Position numbers and translations under genes: made by a program. The notes under the pieces were generated by a model, which worked only from the letters and a program-made list of their open reading frames with translations, had not been told where the DNA came from and did no database searches. A stretch of 64,000 nucleotides of DNA from Desulfuribacillus stibiiarsenatis (GTDB taxonomy: Bacteria; Bacillota; Bacilli; Desulfuribacillales; Desulfuribacillaceae): assembly GCF_001742305.1 (NCBI RefSeq), contig NZ_MJAT01000002.1, positions 62,001 to 126,000 of the forward strand, read 5' to 3'. Below, one piece after another: positions 43,267 through 52,546 of this stretch. Every line of letters begins with the position of its first letter. Positions within the stretch are counted from its first letter, which is position 1.

Positions 43267-43866
43267 TTATTTGTAGCTGATTTCGTGGCAAGTTTTGCAG
43301 TCAGCATACGTTCCATCTAATGCATGTGGTGGTACTTTTGGAAGCATTGCTCCACCTACGTGACATGTTGCACACGCATCATACATAGGGTTATCCTTAT
43401 GAGATGCTGGTTTTACAAGAGCCGGTGCAGCAGGAGCTGCTTGACCTTCCTTGTAAGTAATGTCATGACAGAATGAGCAGTCAGCATACGTTCCATCTAA
43501 TGCATGCGGAGGTACTGCTGGTAACATTGCTCCACCCACGTGACAAGTAGCACATTGTGCAAATGCAGCGTTATCCTTGTGGTTTGCAGGTTTTACTAAA
43601 CCAGTTGGAGCTTCTCCACGCTCGTGACAGTCAAGACATTGAACGTTTGCAATCTCAAACTTTGCATGAGCTGCAACTAGCTCAGGACTCTCTACATTAT
43701 GGCACATAGAACAATTAGTGTCAGCTTCTACACTATGTGGTATTGTAGCAGGTACCGGCATAGGTTGTTTGTCTGGTCGGTCTACTGCGTCCTTCGGAGC
43801 GCAAGCTACTGATAAAACAGCAATTGTTAAAATCAGTGCAAATAATACGATTCTTTTAAAATTCAC
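43267..43866 (-). CDS. Six-heme c-type cytochrome lipoprotein
   Basis: A 199-residue exported protein with lipobox LSVAC (Cys22) and six CxxCH heme sites (CSMCH, CLDCH, CATCH, CSFCH, CATCH, CKTCH). The last four lie in two 60-residue repeats, each with HVGGAMLP-x-VPPHALDGTYADC. It is probably anchored outside the membrane and transfers electrons to an extracellular or membrane partner. Start GTG 43866 is preferred, with GGGAGG 8 nt upstream. It overlaps the end of mutY by 11 nt, an unexpected operon partner. Confidence 0.9.
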   Translation of the reverse strand: MNFKRIVLFALILTIAVLSVACAPKDAVDRPDKQPMPVPATIPHSVEADTNCSMCHNVESPELVAAHAKFEIANVQCLDCHERGEAPTGLVKPANHKDNAAFAQCATCHVGGAMLPAVPPHALDGTYADCSFCHDITYKEGQAAPAAPALVKPASHKDNPMYDACATCHVGGAMLPKVPPHALDGTYADCKTCHEISYK

Positions 43867-44998
43867 TATTTTCACCTCCCTTCAAAGACGGCCTTGTTCG
43901 TTCTAGCATAGTTAGAAAAATCTTAGGCATTGGATATTTGTCAATATCACAAAGTGTTATCCATTTCATGGAGGAAGTAGTATAATCCTCGTCCGATAAG
44001 TACGTCGGTATCTTTTCATATATATAATCTGTGTAGTCAGTATCTTCACGCAATTCCACTTTATAAACCTTTAGATACCAATGCAAGTGCGAAAATATAT
44101 GTTCACCATGTGTAATGACATGTTTTGTCAGGCGAGCGTTCGGCACTTGTTGTATAAGCTTTTCTTCCAGTAACATCCACCCTTGTTCTTCATCTTCACA
44201 CTCAACCGATGGCAGTTGCCACATATTTGCGAGTAAGTCGGAAGATCTTTGTTCCAATAATAATCTGTTGTCCTGATATACAAGGGCACTAGCTACCATC
44301 ACTGGCTTTTGGCGTCTGTTGTTCGATTTAATCGGCAATGCCGTCTGTTGTCCCTCTTGATAAGCTAGACAGTAACTGCTAATTGGGCAAACATCGCATC
44401 TTGGTGTTCTTGGTATACAGATATTAGAACCTAAGTCCATAATCGATTGGTTGAAATCGCTGGCAAAACCCTCAGGGATGTCCCCAGTAACAATCTTTGT
44501 AATTATAGTTTTTGTTTTATTTTTTGTAATATCCTCGAAAATACAATATAACCGTGAAAATACCCTTAGTGCATTACCATCTACTGCTGGAAATGATTGA
44601 TTATATGCTATGCTCATAATCGCACCTGCTGTATACTCCCCTATACCAGGTAATGAGCGTAGAAGAAAGTAATCATTTGGCATGATTCCAGAGTGCTCTA
44701 AAATTATTTTCTTAGCGGCTTTATGTAAGTTTCTTGCCCTAGAGTAATATCCTAACCCTTCCCACGCTTTCAATACTTCCTGCTCAGTTGCTTCTGCCAA
44801 GTCTTGAACAGTTGGGAATATTTCCATGAATTTTTCAAAGTAGGAGCGGACTGCCTCTACTCGCGTTTGCTGCAACATGATTTCGGAAACCCATATTTTA
44901 TATGGATTCCTGTCTTCCCGCCAAGGTAGCTCGCGCTTATGCTCCCAGTACCAAGCTAATAGTGAAGTGACAAACATTTGATTGCTATTCAATTCCAT
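43856..44998 (-). CDS. mutY: A/G-specific adenine glycosylase
   Basis: A 380-residue repair glycosylase that removes adenine opposite 8-oxoguanine. LPGIGEYTAGAI is the helix-hairpin-helix, AVDGNALRVFSR holds the catalytic Asp, and C-x6-C-x2-C-x5-C (CIPRTPRCDVCPISSYC) binds [4Fe-4S]. A C-terminal NUDIX-like domain (about 230-365) with MWQLPSVECEDEE recognises the damaged base. Its last codons overlap the start of the cytochrome gene. Confidence 0.94.
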   Translation of the reverse strand: MELNSNQMFVTSLLAWYWEHKRELPWREDRNPYKIWVSEIMLQQTRVEAVRSYFEKFMEIFPTVQDLAEATEQEVLKAWEGLGYYSRARNLHKAAKKIILEHSGIMPNDYFLLRSLPGIGEYTAGAIMSIAYNQSFPAVDGNALRVFSRLYCIFEDITKNKTKTIITKIVTGDIPEGFASDFNQSIMDLGSNICIPRTPRCDVCPISSYCLAYQEGQQTALPIKSNNRRQKPVMVASALVYQDNRLLLEQRSSDLLANMWQLPSVECEDEEQGWMLLEEKLIQQVPNARLTKHVITHGEHIFSHLHWYLKVYKVELREDTDYTDYIYEKIPTYLSDEDYTTSSMKWITLCDIDKYPMPKIFLTMLERTRPSLKGGENSEF

Positions 44999-45096
44999 CT
45001 AAAAATCCTCTTGTTGTTATGAAGTAAATTTGAATTTTCTATGAAATTTAATTCCATAGTATTGTATCCATAATATTATTATTTTTCAATAGGGAA

Positions 45097-45135
45097 AGGC
45101 ACTTATTTTCTCCATACCCGGAAAAATAAGTGCCT
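45097..45135 (-). terminator. Terminator of the M14 peptidase gene
   Basis: AGGCACTTATTTT (45097-45109) pairs perfectly with AAAATAAGTGCCT (45123-45135), 38 nt past the stop. Confidence 0.7.
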
Positions 45136-45172
45136 GAACTTTTTCTTAAATACTGTAAATGATCCTTCTAAA

Positions 45173-46378
45173 CTATAGCCGTAACGCCTCTAACATAATA
45201 CCGATATTGTCTTCATAAATCTTCGGATACTGAGAAATCGGCAATGGGTTTACACCAGTTCCCACTTCGACTGTAAAGCCAGGTCTTCTCCATTCAAGGA
45301 TAAACCAGTCTTTATATCCAGCATCACTTAGTACTGTGCGGATTGGCTGGTATCCACTTTGTGCTTGGAATCTGTTGACGATTGTCTGTGACTCCGCTGG
45401 CTCTAAATCGCGATAACCCCAGAAGATTACCTCGCCTTGAGAGTGGAAAGCTAATACCATACGGAAATTCCGTTGTCTTGTGAAGTTCGCCATCGCCCGT
45501 GATTCAGGCTCAGATAAAGGTGTTGGGCCAGGATAATTGAGTGGTGCGGGTTGTGTGACACCTTTTCTGTCATATTCCTCCTGCCAAAAAGCGGGGAATT
45601 GGTTATTCAAATCTACACCGCGGATGTTCGCTTTCCAGCGATCAAAATTTAATGAGCCACGATTAATTCTCACAACTTCCTCATATCGAGGGTTCGTTGG
45701 GTCGATTCCTTCTAGCACCAATTCTACACCATCTGGGTTTACCATTGGCACAATATATAGCGACGTCTGCTCATATAATGCAGGTATATCAAATCCCCTT
45801 AGCGGTTGCTTCGCTTCATATGCGATAGCATAATCTTCAATGAAATTCATTAAAAGTGGTGTCGTAATCCATTCATTTGCATGGAAAGAACCGTTGAAAT
45901 GTACTTCCCTTGCCCCAACCCCTAAACGAACGACAAATAACTCTCTTCCTTCAACGGATCTGCCAATGGAAGACACATTAATGAAATCGTATCGCTGTTG
46001 TAATAACTGCAAATCTCTGACCATTTCGTCATAACCATATTCTTGCATAGGTTCAACAATTCTTGTTGCTGGCGCATCTGGAATATAGATAATCTGCCCA
46101 ACCTGCAAACGCTGCGGGTCTACTTGAGGATTCGCCTGTAAGATAAGATTAAGCGGAATATTTAAACGGCGTGCAATGATGTACATCGTATCTCCCGGTT
46201 GAATCACATATTGACGTAACATCTGATTTGGCACATATATCACTTGCCCCGGTACGATACGATTCGGATCTTGCAATTGTGGATTTGCGGCAATTAAGGC
46301 CTCAACATTCATTGATCTTTGTCTTGCTATACGAAAAAGCGTATCTCCTCTTTGCACAACATAACGAGTGTACGGCAT
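45173..46378 (-). CDS. M14 zinc carboxypeptidase with two LysM domains
   Basis: A 401-residue protein with two N-terminal LysM peptidoglycan-binding modules (about 5-49 and 54-98, VVQRGDTLFRIARQRSMNV and VIQPGDTMYIIARRLNI) and a C-terminal M14 peptidase. FHANEW gives the HxxE zinc pair, AFHSQG the third ligand and TVEVGTG the catalytic Glu. Related spore-former enzymes cut gamma-D-glutamyl-diaminopimelate bonds in peptidoglycan. It has no classical signal peptide, as in several spore-associated LysM proteins. Confidence 0.9.
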   Translation of the reverse strand: MPYTRYVVQRGDTLFRIARQRSMNVEALIAANPQLQDPNRIVPGQVIYVPNQMLRQYVIQPGDTMYIIARRLNIPLNLILQANPQVDPQRLQVGQIIYIPDAPATRIVEPMQEYGYDEMVRDLQLLQQRYDFINVSSIGRSVEGRELFVVRLGVGAREVHFNGSFHANEWITTPLLMNFIEDYAIAYEAKQPLRGFDIPALYEQTSLYIVPMVNPDGVELVLEGIDPTNPRYEEVVRINRGSLNFDRWKANIRGVDLNNQFPAFWQEEYDRKGVTQPAPLNYPGPTPLSEPESRAMANFTRQRNFRMVLAFHSQGEVIFWGYRDLEPAESQTIVNRFQAQSGYQPIRTVLSDAGYKDWFILEWRRPGFTVEVGTGVNPLPISQYPKIYEDNIGIMLEALRL

Positions 46379-46463
46379 AAAAAACCTCCTAGAATTAATA
46401 CTCTTGTAGGCATTTTATTCAGTACATCAAACAGTGTGCAAAGAAACGACAAAGAAATCGCTA

Positions 46464-47477
46464 CTAATCAATGACTTCCCCTACGATTACTGACCATGCA
46501 AGCCCTTTATATGAATTATATCCTTTAGTACGGCAGTATGCATAAATCCTTTGCCCATTACCGAATTCATTTTCAATCGTATAACCCATCTTTTTCCCTG
46601 ATTTCAAGCTCTGTACAGCTTGTAAGCGACTTAAATCCTGAGATAAAATCCCAGAACGATCGCGCGATGCAATGACAATTCCATCGGAGTTAATTAGGTA
46701 TATATCACTTTGGGAATCTACTTTCACAGAATCTACGATATCGTAGATAAAATTCCAATTAAAACGCGTAGTGAATACTCCAATTGTTTCACCTTGATCG
46801 TCTCGAATTGGGCAAGAATAATTCATGGCATGTCCGTTCATCATATCTGAATAATACATATCATTGACATGAACATCGTTCTTTCGAATCGTTTCTTTAA
46901 ACCATTCACGTTCCGATACATCTCGTCCGATTAAGTGCGTATTTACACCTGCGGCAATAATTTTCCCCGATTTATCTACAGCAAACATGTCGTAATACAC
47001 TTCATATATGTCCACGATGTTCTTCATGAACTTCGATGCTTCTGATGCTTTCTCTTTATTATTAGGGTCTTGCACGCAATTTTTAATCGCATCAAACGTC
47101 GCCCAGGCTTGAACGTCACAATTTCTCTCAAACAAGTTCCTATCAATTTTATCAATGGTATCGAAGGCCACATCAACTGTTCGCACAGCGATAACTTCAT
47201 TCGCCTTTTTTTGAATGTTTTGAATTTGCTCATAGCTTTTCTTATTCGTAGAAAGGCTTTGATCCGCAAACTTCTTAATTTCATTGGCTACAACTGAAAA
47301 ACCTCTTCCAGCCTCTCCTGCCCTAGCTGCTTCAATCGCTGAATTTAACGCTAATAAATTTGCTTGAGACGCGATTTGGTTAATTGTTTTGATTACATCT
47401 TCCATTTGTTTGTTGGCTTGTTTGAGCTCATTTAATAATACAGATACGTTAAGGTTATTCTCTTTTGTGACTGTCAA
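46464..47477 (-). CDS. Soluble MCP-like protein with C-terminal Cache domain
   Basis: A 337-residue protein with no transmembrane segment. The N-terminus (about 1-85) is a short methyl-accepting signalling tip, with [20 protein letters not shown] and [18 protein letters not shown]; the remainder (about 140-335) is a Cache-type sensor with [12 protein letters not shown] and [17 protein letters not shown]. This reverses the order of normal chemoreceptors and puts a usually external sensor inside the cell. Start TTG 47477 has AGGGG 8 nt upstream. A structured leader (47504-47648), shared with the gene at 41.4 kb, precedes it. Confidence 0.78.
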   Translation of the reverse strand: MTVTKENNLNVSVLLNELKQANKQMEDVIKTINQIASQANLLALNSAIEAARAGEAGRGFSVVANEIKKFADQSLSTNKKSYEQIQNIQKKANEVIAVRTVDVAFDTIDKIDRNLFERNCDVQAWATFDAIKNCVQDPNNKEKASEASKFMKNIVDIYEVYYDMFAVDKSGKIIAAGVNTHLIGRDVSEREWFKETIRKNDVHVNDMYYSDMMNGHAMNYSCPIRDDQGETIGVFTTRFNWNFIYDIVDSVKVDSQSDIYLINSDGIVIASRDRSGILSQDLSRLQAVQSLKSGKKMGYTIENEFGNGQRIYAYCRTKGYNSYKGLAWSVIVGEVID

Positions 47478-47503
47478 TACACTTTCCCCTTTTCCGTTTT
47501 CAT

Positions 47504-47648
47504 AGTTTTATCTCAAAGACGTTACCAAAACTCCTATTACGTACCCTTAGGTGAAAATATGAGATAGTACCGTAAGTTTCACCGCAAGGGGTACACACGA
47601 AATAAGTGCGAGTAAGGTTTAGGCGGAGTTAAACTCCATCTGAACACA
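47504..47648 (-). ncRNA. Conserved leader element, copy 2
   Basis: This copy contains the three blocks found in copy 1, with a longer insertion between CACTTATTTCG and TGAGATAAA. The first hairpin is GGAGT-TTA-ACTCC, a different sequence that keeps the stem, and TTATTTC still pairs with GAGATAA. The insertion has its own nested stem (GGTGAAA with TTTTCACC). It ends about 25 nt before the start codon of the MCP-like gene. Confidence 0.55.
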
Positions 47649-47825
47649 AATCTTTTTTATAACTAAATCAATTATAATACATCGAAGCAATGTTTTTAAA
47701 GGACAGGTTTTATTAAATAGAGGATTCAATAAAAAAATGGCGAATGTTTAATGTAGTATCTTTTGTCCATGTTTCCCTTTTTTCGAATCAAAATTGGAGC
47801 GCAAATACAGATAGGGGTGCAGGAA

Positions 47826-49799
47826 ATGAGTAACAGTAAAGCACAAGAACAATTCCTTTTAGATTTAATAAACAATGTGAATGTTGGGGATAGATCTAAT
47901 AGAGCTGGTCAGCTATTAGATGAAAGCAATTTTTCACAATTACATAAGGAATCTTTACTTTCAAGTGATGAGTTAAATGATTTCTTTGATACAATAGTAG
48001 ATTACAAAGACTCTGATTCGACCTTGTGCACAGATGATGGTTATCTTGAAGTGAAAGAACATCATCTCTATGTTCGTGATGCAAAAAACAAAGGAAGACA
48101 ACCAACACTTATTCCTAATCGAAGTTTAGTTACTTATATAAATGATAAAATGATAAACCAGCCAACAAAAGTCTATGAAAAGGACCGGATTAGTTGGCTT
48201 TTAATAAAAAAAGAAAGAATTTTTGAAATTACAGTTTCCTCTGACAAAATGGTCGTATACCTTCAACTCTCTATAAACATCAAACAAAGGACAGTATTAA
48301 AAAACAAGGCATGTACGAACAAATTATTACTAGAAACTGTTGAAGTCGAAGCACCTTATGATGCAGAAGAAGTTGTCTCCAATATAATTACTGAGATTTA
48401 TAGTCTTGGAATTAAAGTTTCGTTTGACCATTCTGCAATTGCAAATGAAGTACTGGCGCCAACATATCAAAAAATTATAATCGCAGAAGGTTTACCGATC
48501 ATTGAGTCTAGCGATAGTCACTTAGAAACTTATTTCTCTAATGAAACAACTGAGATTCTCGAAGAAGTCAATGGTAAAGTTGATTTTAAGAATCGTATAA
48601 TAATACCTTCCGTAAATAAAGGTGATATTATCGCACAATTTCATCCCCCGATTGATGGCAAAGAAGGATATGATGTTTTCGCGAATACCATTCGTCCGAA
48701 GTCTCCTAAAAAGATGAATGTGAAAGCTAAGGAAAATGTGGAACAGGACCCTGATGGAAAATTTTATGCATTAAGATCTGGCAGGCCTGCTATGACTGGA
48801 AGAATTGTTAAATATCTAGATATCTATAATGTTCATACCGTGAAAGGTGATGTTGATTTAAAGACAGGTAGTGTGTATTTTTCTGGAGATGTAGTTGTTT
48901 ATGGCGACGTTAAAGAAGGAATGCGTATAGAGGCGTTAGGGAATGTTCTTATTGTAGGAAGTGTATACTATGCAACTGTCATTTCTGCTCAGAATATAGA
49001 AATTCGAGGAAATGTACTTAATAGTCAAGTCTATGGTGGCCACCATATTCTCTTTTACAGTCAAAGCTATCGATTATTACAAGGATTAAAATATTATTTT
49101 GAACAGTTTTTTCAGGCATCGCAAACGATTATCCACCACTTTAAACAAAAAACATCATCGGAAACTGAACCTCAATATGGTCTTTTATTAGCGACTCTTT
49201 TGGACATGAAATTCAGCAAGCTAAAAAATGATGTCAATCAATATATCACAATGTACAACGAAGCGAAAAAGCAAGTAGACATTCCTAATGATTTTGCTAT
49301 ATTAGAAGAAAAGCTAATACCTTTTAGTAATTATCAACTTGCTAGCAAAATCGATCAAATTGAGTGCCTCGAAAATATTATTTTTTCAGTTGGAGAACTT
49401 CTTAAAAAAATAGAAAATTCGATTCAAGAGGAAAGTGAAATCACGTTAAAGTATGCCTCTTTTTCAGATGTAAAAACGAACGGCAAAGTAATATTCAATG
49501 GGAAAGGCTCTTATCACTCCACTATTTTCTCTGGGACTGATTGCGAATTCAAGCAGCAAGAAGGGGTTGTTCTAGGCGGCAGTATACAGGCTATTGAAGG
49601 CATCAATGCGGCAACCGTAGGTAACCCTCTAGCTCCTTCTCCACACCTAAGCACGAACGGGAAGATAATAATTAAAGAATTAATAAAAGCGAAGATTACA
49701 ATTAATCAACGCTCTCTAAATTACGAAGGCAAACCAGTGAAAAGTATTGAATTTTATTACGATAAACAGTCAGATTCAGTAAAAAACAGACCTATGTAG
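47826..49799 (+). CDS. FapA-family (DUF342) protein
   Basis: A 657-residue cytoplasmic protein of the DUF342/FapA family. Recognisable parts are the central FHPPIDGKEGYDVFANTI and the beta-helix-like GDVDLKTGSVYFSGDVVVYGDVKEG, then a coiled-coil C-terminal half. The function is not known; members often lie near flagellar or c-di-GMP genes. ATG 47826 is chosen because AGGGG is 8 nt upstream, which the longer frame to 47763 disregards. Its stop codon lies inside the stem of a bidirectional terminator. Confidence 0.82.
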   Translation: MSNSKAQEQFLLDLINNVNVGDRSNRAGQLLDESNFSQLHKESLLSSDELNDFFDTIVDYKDSDSTLCTDDGYLEVKEHHLYVRDAKNKGRQPTLIPNRSLVTYINDKMINQPTKVYEKDRISWLLIKKERIFEITVSSDKMVVYLQLSINIKQRTVLKNKACTNKLLLETVEVEAPYDAEEVVSNIITEIYSLGIKVSFDHSAIANEVLAPTYQKIIIAEGLPIIESSDSHLETYFSNETTEILEEVNGKVDFKNRIIIPSVNKGDIIAQFHPPIDGKEGYDVFANTIRPKSPKKMNVKAKENVEQDPDGKFYALRSGRPAMTGRIVKYLDIYNVHTVKGDVDLKTGSVYFSGDVVVYGDVKEGMRIEALGNVLIVGSVYYATVISAQNIEIRGNVLNSQVYGGHHILFYSQSYRLLQGLKYYFEQFFQASQTIIHHFKQKTSSETEPQYGLLLATLLDMKFSKLKNDVNQYITMYNEAKKQVDIPNDFAILEEKLIPFSNYQLASKIDQIECLENIIFSVGELLKKIENSIQEESEITLKYASFSDVKTNGKVIFNGKGSYHSTIFSGTDCEFKQQEGVVLGGSIQAIEGINAATVGNPLAPSPHLSTNGKIIIKELIKAKITINQRSLNYEGKPVKSIEFYYDKQSDSVKNRPM

Positions 49800-49809
49800 G
49801 TCTGTTTTT
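49781..49809. terminator. Bidirectional terminator overlapping the fapA-like stop
   Basis: AAAAAACAGACCTA (49781-49794) pairs with TAGGTCTGTTTTT (49797-49809) across a 2-nt gap. The TAG stop of the plus-strand gene (49797-49799) is part of the stem, and the minus-strand gene ends at the next base. Confidence 0.85.
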
Positions 49810-50703
49810 CTATTGCTTATCGGAACTTATCCTTTGTGCCATGCTCTTCCCAGTCTTAGTCTTAGCTAGACCTCCTAAAGCAGTTTCTCTTAACGTATAA
49901 GGTATTGTTTTGCCGACGTTATACATCGCTTCGATTACTTCATCGGCGGGAATTGGGAATTCACAACCTGCCAGTGCCATATCAGCAGCTACCATTGCAA
50001 TCGATGCACCAGTAGCATTTCTCTGGATGCAAGGTATTTCAACTAAACCAGCTACTGGATCACATACGAGCCCTAGCATACTTTGCAACGCAAATGAAAT
50101 GGCGTGAGCAGATTGCATTGCACTTCCTCCGGCAGCTTCGACTAATGCACCTGCTGCCATGGCAGTGGCGGAACCAATCTCCGCTTGACAGCCGCCCACC
50201 GCTCCAGAAACTGTTGCTTGATTGGCAATCACGTATCCAATCGCCCCGGTGGTGAACAGAAAGCGTATCTGCTGTTCCTTTGTCAATGATAATGTGTCAC
50301 GGGCAGAAAACAAACACCCTGGCACTACCCCAGCCGCTCCAGCCGTCGGTGTAGCACAGATAATCCCCATGGCAGCATTCACCTCACTGGTGGCTAATGC
50401 ATTCTTCACAGCACTTAATATTGTTGGGCCTGATAGAGTCTTCTTTAACTCTAAGTATTCTGCCACTTTCACTGCACTGCCTCCAGATAGGCCGCTGCGA
50501 GAAACGACATTTTCCGTCGTGCCTTTTTCTATCGCACGTTCCATCACATCAAAAATTGATTCCATTCGTGACCATATTTCGAGCCGACTTCTACCTGAAA
50601 TCATCTCTTCTTGTTTCATCATGATTTCCGAGATGCTATCATTACTATTATCAGCCAGTTGAATTATATCTTCTATTGTTTGAAACAAACCTTTGATTGC
50701 CAC
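49810..50703 (-). CDS. sdaAA: L-serine dehydratase, alpha subunit
   Basis: A 297-residue subunit of the Fe-S dependent L-serine ammonia-lyase, which converts serine to pyruvate and ammonia. Cysteines in GIICATPTAGAAGVVPGCL and GLVCDPVAGLVEIPCIQRN bind the [4Fe-4S] cluster. Start GTG 50703 with AGGGGGG close upstream. It follows the beta-subunit gene by 10 nt. Confidence 0.94.
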   Translation of the reverse strand: MAIKGLFQTIEDIIQLADNSNDSISEIMMKQEEMISGRSRLEIWSRMESIFDVMERAIEKGTTENVVSRSGLSGGSAVKVAEYLELKKTLSGPTILSAVKNALATSEVNAAMGIICATPTAGAAGVVPGCLFSARDTLSLTKEQQIRFLFTTGAIGYVIANQATVSGAVGGCQAEIGSATAMAAGALVEAAGGSAMQSAHAISFALQSMLGLVCDPVAGLVEIPCIQRNATGASIAMVAADMALAGCEFPIPADEVIEAMYNVGKTIPYTLRETALGGLAKTKTGKSMAQRISSDKQ

Positions 50704-50713
50704 ACTAGCCCCC

Positions 50714-51376
50714 CTAGCAAGTAAAGCCTGAGACCATTAATATATGGGTCATATCTTCTATTTCTCGCATTAACTCTTCCGATACAAGTTGATCTGTTTC
50801 AATTGCCATGAGAGCTTCTGAACCCCTGTCCTTACGAGATACTTCCATATGTCCAATGTTAATATTATGGTTACCTAACAATCCTGCGACCTTTGCAATC
50901 ATTCCCGCACGATCTTCATGCAACACTAACAACGTAGGACTTTCCCCCGTTAAGTTGAGCTCAAACCCATTAACGGAAATAATTTGCACTTTACCTCCAC
51001 CAAGAGAAATACCCACGATAACTAGTTTACCGTGAGCATCACTAAGCTCAATTTGAGCAGTATTGGGATGGCGCTTCTGTATTTCACTAAGCTCGAATTG
51101 AATATTAATCCCCATTTGTTGTGCTAACTCGAATGATTGGATTACCTTCTCGTCGTTCGTATCCAAATCTAATATCCCGCCTACAATAGCAATGTCAGTA
51201 CCATGTCCATGATATGTATTTGCAAAGGAACCGTACAGAGTAATCATTGCTTGGTCAGGTTTTCTGCCAAACATTTTCCGAGCAAGTCTTCCAATCACAA
51301 GAGCTCCTGCCGTGTGGGAGCTAGAGGGACCGACCATGACTGGTCCTATTATTTCAAAAACCGAAGAGTATTTCAA
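50714..51376 (-). CDS. sdaAB: L-serine dehydratase, beta subunit
   Basis: A 220-residue partner of the alpha subunit. GPVMVGPSSSHTAGA near the start is the diagnostic region of the domain, and a C-terminal ACT domain (about 145-220) begins TLLVLHEDRAGMIAKVAGL. Start TTG 51376 has AGGAGGGG 7 nt upstream. First gene of the sdaAB-sdaAA pair. Confidence 0.94.
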   Translation of the reverse strand: MKYSSVFEIIGPVMVGPSSSHTAGALVIGRLARKMFGRKPDQAMITLYGSFANTYHGHGTDIAIVGGILDLDTNDEKVIQSFELAQQMGINIQFELSEIQKRHPNTAQIELSDAHGKLVIVGISLGGGKVQIISVNGFELNLTGESPTLLVLHEDRAGMIAKVAGLLGNHNINIGHMEVSRKDRGSEALMAIETDQLVSEELMREIEDMTHILMVSGFTC

Positions 51377-51396
51377 AAGCTAGCCCCTCCTTTTCC

Positions 51397-52002
51397 TTAT
51401 TCTCCCTTAGCCCATTTATCTAGTTTTTCCATAACTAAATCATATGTCTTAATCGAAACATCAGGTAAGTAATCACCTAGCATACGTTTCGCTTCATCAA
51501 ATCCTTGAGTAATTGCATCACGCATCAGTTCAATCTTCGCTGGGTCGCCGCCTGTTATTGCTTTAGCAAAATCAACAATACGGTCACTAACCGCCTCTGC
51601 TCCTAGGGGACCATCATCAGCAATGAGTTTTGCTGCTTCATTCTGCGTTTCTAAATCTATTTTAATCTGCTCTGGCACATCACCATCTAATAACTGCTGA
51701 AATGTATACCCTTGCTTCAACAATAATTCTTCCACAAGCTTACGTAGTTGTTGATACGCTTGCTCACTCTCTGCTTTCAGTTGTTCTATCGTAGCGTGAT
51801 CTGGTTCATGCTTCTTTGCTACTTGTGGCTTTTCATACGTAGCTGATTTGGCAGGTTTATCTGATGTAAGTGTCACTGAATCCGCATCTTGCTTTCTTAC
51901 ATTTGCCGATTCTTCCTTACCATCCTTTTGCACTGCTTTTTTATTATCCTGCTCATAACTCTTGTAACTTGCTACTGTTGACGCATTTTGAGAAATTTTC
52001 AT
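51397..52002 (-). CDS. Hypothetical hydrophilic protein
   Basis: A 201-residue soluble protein. The N-terminal 80 residues are charged and probably disordered (DSVTLTSDKPAK), the C-terminal part is helical and ends in MLGDYLPDVSIKTYDLVMEK. The pattern recalls proteins of spore formers that sit near flagellar genes, but I cannot assign a family with confidence. It is 20 nt upstream of sdaAB in the same direction and may share its transcript. Confidence 0.6.
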   Translation of the reverse strand: MKISQNASTVASYKSYEQDNKKAVQKDGKEESANVRKQDADSVTLTSDKPAKSATYEKPQVAKKHEPDHATIEQLKAESEQAYQQLRKLVEELLLKQGYTFQQLLDGDVPEQIKIDLETQNEAAKLIADDGPLGAEAVSDRIVDFAKAITGGDPAKIELMRDAITQGFDEAKRMLGDYLPDVSIKTYDLVMEKLDKWAKGE

Positions 52003-52073
52003 CCTTGAAACTCTCCTTCCATCCTTTGAGTTAATACTGATTACTTATATTATCGGATGGGATATAGAAAAGT

Positions 52074-52535
52074 TTACCTATCAATTGATATCCAACGCTT
52101 ATTTTCTAAGTCTTTTTCATAGATCACGTAAGTATCTGCAAACATATCATGCCAAGATGTCTTTTGTGGATGAAAAGCAATCCATAGATACCCAATGTGC
52201 GATCCAAATAGCTGAGAAACGGTTCTCCCAGCAACTTCACGAATCAAGACTGTTAACCAATCTAATGGTGCGCCATCTTGTCTTATCACTTGCAGACCAA
52301 ACATAAGCTTCCCTAATGTCTGTGAAGAAAGCTTCGTGAATAGAACGAAATATAAAAAACCAATGACCCCAACAGATATAGCCCCAACTTCTAATAAGCT
52401 AACGTTCCAGGTTGATATATCAACCACTTGGCTGATTACCCATAGGATGATTGTTGTCAGAAACCCTATCGCCATTAGGTCAATTACATAAGCTAAGAAA
52501 CGAATCCAGAATCCTGCCACACGAAATTTCATCAT
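52074..52535 (-). CDS. RDD-family membrane protein
   Basis: A 153-residue membrane protein with three hydrophobic helices and the family motif RFLAYVIDLMAIGF, followed by QTLGKLMFGLQVIRQDG. RDD proteins are of unknown or ion-transport function. Its start is 11 nt after the sppA stop, so the two are in one operon. Two adjacent ATGs are possible. Confidence 0.85.
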   Translation of the reverse strand: MMKFRVAGFWIRFLAYVIDLMAIGFLTTIILWVISQVVDISTWNVSLLEVGAISVGVIGFLYFVLFTKLSSQTLGKLMFGLQVIRQDGAPLDWLTVLIREVAGRTVSQLFGSHIGYLWIAFHPQKTSWHDMFADTYVIYEKDLENKRWISIDR

Positions 52536-52546
52536 TTCACACCCCT

